From positions 1 to 6,129 of the forward strand of contig JAYUFK010000104.1 in assembly GCA_043739325.1 (NCBI GenBank): 6,129 nt of DNA. Direction: 5' to 3'. Source of the stretch: Roseiarcus sp043739325 (GTDB lineage: Bacteria; Pseudomonadota; Alphaproteobacteria; Rhizobiales; Beijerinckiaceae). Within the stretch, counting starts at the first letter, position 1. Each line of letters starts with the position of its first letter. The notes beneath the pieces are model-generated. The model did no database searches. It was not told the DNA's origin and worked only from the letters and a program-made list of their open reading frames with translations. Positions 5,048-6,129 of this stretch are shown here, piece by piece. Made by a program: the position numbers and the translations under genes.

Positions 5048-5974
5048 TCAAGGAGATTGCTTCCGTGACACATTGGTTTTTTCGATGGATGCCCGTATCC
5101 CTTGCGCGAGTTTAAGCGCGTCGTCTTGCGCCCAGAAGTGAATGTAGAAGGTGCGTGGATCGTCATCGAGCATGTGGTTGTGAATGGCGGTCACCTCGAT
5201 ATTGTTCGAGCGCATCGCTGTAATTAGGGGCACGACCTCGCCGGCGAGCGCTACGATATCGCCCGTGATCGCGGCCCTGCCATCGCCCGTCGGTTGAAAA
5301 TTAATGACGTTCGCCGAGCCCATGGCCGCTGGGACGACCATATCCGCCATAGTTACTTTGTCCGCGCGCGGGACACCGAATTGATAGACGCCGCCGTTGA
5401 CCTTCCCGTTCGCGCCAATCATTTCGTCAAGTTTAGCGGTGTCGAGGTCGATAGGCGGCGGGGCGCTTGCCGGAGCTACCGGAGACCCTGACGGGACACT
5501 TGTCAGAGCCAAGGCGGCGCGAATCCCTTCCGCCAATTTGGCTGGATCACCGCGACCGCCGACGTGCATGTAGAAAGTGGCGGGAATCGCGCGTAGCAAA
5601 TGATTGTGCAGCGCCGTCACCTCAATTCCCGATTCCAGCAGTTTCGACATCACCGGATTGATTTCTGATTCCGTCAGAACGAGATCGCCCATGACCATGG
5701 CGTTGCCATCCATGGCCTTGAAAGCCACCCAGCCGCCGAGCGCGAAGGCGGGTTTCAAAGTTACGCCATCCAGAACCACCTTGAGATCGGAGCGCGGGAA
5801 TCCGTAGCGATAAACCCCGTCCGATTGGGCAGGCGTCCGGTCAAAGATTGCGTTGACGGGTTTCATGTCGAGTTCCGCTGCGGCGGCAGGCGACGCGATG
5901 CAAAGACTAAGCACTGCGGCCCTGAGCAAGGTCTGTGATCGCCTCTCGTTCTTTCCCGATTGTGGACTTTGCAC
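5048..5974 (-). CDS. Secreted tandem DUF1259 (LppY/LpqO family) protein
   Basis: A protein of about 308 residues from GTG 5974, numbered here from that start. Residues about 13-33 form a signal peptide (RRSQTLLRAAVLSLCIASPA then AAAE), so the protein is exported. Two copies of the DUF1259 domain follow, about 35-155 and 177-297, joined by a Pro/Ala/Ser-rich linker at 161-174. Each copy has a GVYRYG/GVYQFG-PR start, a MGD/TGD strand, and a matching end: VTALHNHLL (HNH at 123-125) and VTAIHNHML (HNH at 265-267), then TFY-H and KLA-GIRA. The role of the LppY/LpqO family is not established. The start is uncertain: the frame is open upstream to TTG 6088, GTG 6016 is possible, and no start has a clear ribosome binding site. 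GTG 5974 gives a normal signal peptide. It converges with the multihaem cytochrome gene, so any link is positional only. Confidence 0.85.
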   Translation of the reverse strand: MQSPQSGKNERRSQTLLRAAVLSLCIASPAAAAELDMKPVNAIFDRTPAQSDGVYRYGFPRSDLKVVLDGVTLKPAFALGGWVAFKAMDGNAMVMGDLVLTESEINPVMSKLLESGIEVTALHNHLLRAIPATFYMHVGGRGDPAKLAEGIRAALALTSVPSGSPVAPASAPPPIDLDTAKLDEMIGANGKVNGGVYQFGVPRADKVTMADMVVPAAMGSANVINFQPTGDGRAAITGDIVALAGEVVPLITAMRSNNIEVTAIHNHMLDDDPRTFYIHFWAQDDALKLAQGIRASIEKTNVSRKQSP

Positions 5975-6129
5975 AGTCCGGCGTCCGCGCAATTGGGCGG
6001 TCGTCCGATCGTGCACCTGCTGCAAAAGCCAAGCAGACCGTGCGAAAACTATTTCCCATATTGATGGCTGTGGCCGGGCAACGCGCAACGACGCATTTTA
6101 CGCGAGTTGAGCGGGAGGATCGGTTGTAG
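5975..6129. other. Upstream region of the DUF1259 gene, no further gene seen
   Basis: The bases between the chosen GTG start and the window edge contain the minus-strand frame's possible N-terminal extension up to TTG 6088 (arginine-rich, starting LRVARPQPSI) and the likely promoter of the DUF1259 gene. I see no recognisable coding sequence, promoter pair or repeat beyond this. Confidence 0.35.

Noticed and set aside
5975..6088. N-terminal extension of the DUF1259 protein to TTG 6088
   Set aside because: It would place 52 polar, arginine-rich residues before the signal peptide and TTG 6088 has no ribosome binding site; kept only as an alternative.

Overview
The window looks like part of an alphaproteobacterial (probably Rhizobiales-type) accessory region. 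This rests on the GC-rich sequence, the protein styles (Bradyrhizobium/Methylobacterium-like translational-machinery-type protein, LppY/LpqO-type DUF1259 protein, membrane-anchored cytochrome c) and the mix of IS families. The genus cannot be fixed from the sequence alone.

Layout. Positions 1-721 are insertion-sequence debris: the 3' end of an IS6-family transposase, then an IS110-family transposase that has lost its N-terminal half. Positions 824-1273 hold an apparently intact small protein of the eRF1-like 'translational machinery protein' family. Positions 1274 to about 2950 are a gene graveyard. It holds the C-terminal half of a mercuric reductase gene broken by two small deletions, and two short translationally coupled ORFs, the second cut by the left end of an IS21-family element. 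That end carries five copies of a repeat at an exact 23-bp period and the first codons of istA. After it come the last codons of cydA and the first part of cydB (cytochrome bd quinol oxidase) with a frameshift and a nonsense codon, then a probable antisense scrap of an ISL3-type transposase. About 2950-3226 is non-coding as far as can be seen.

Positions 3227-4885 encode the main intact gene: a 552-residue cytochrome with nine CXXCH haem sites. A membrane-anchored monohaem cytochrome c domain is fused to an octahaem module. It converges with a secreted protein made of two DUF1259 (LppY/LpqO) domains on the minus strand (stop at 5048, start probably near 5974).

How the parts fit. The recognisable cargo (mercuric reductase, cytochrome bd, multihaem cytochrome) is redox and respiratory or metal-related, but merA and cydAB are clearly dead and the IS pieces explain much of the disruption. 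The nonahaem cytochrome is the only feature that looks both intact and functionally unusual. Its anchor and domain order suggest periplasmic electron transfer from the membrane through a monohaem domain into an octahaem module, but its substrate cannot be read from the sequence. No CRISPR array, tRNA, rRNA or riboswitch was seen.
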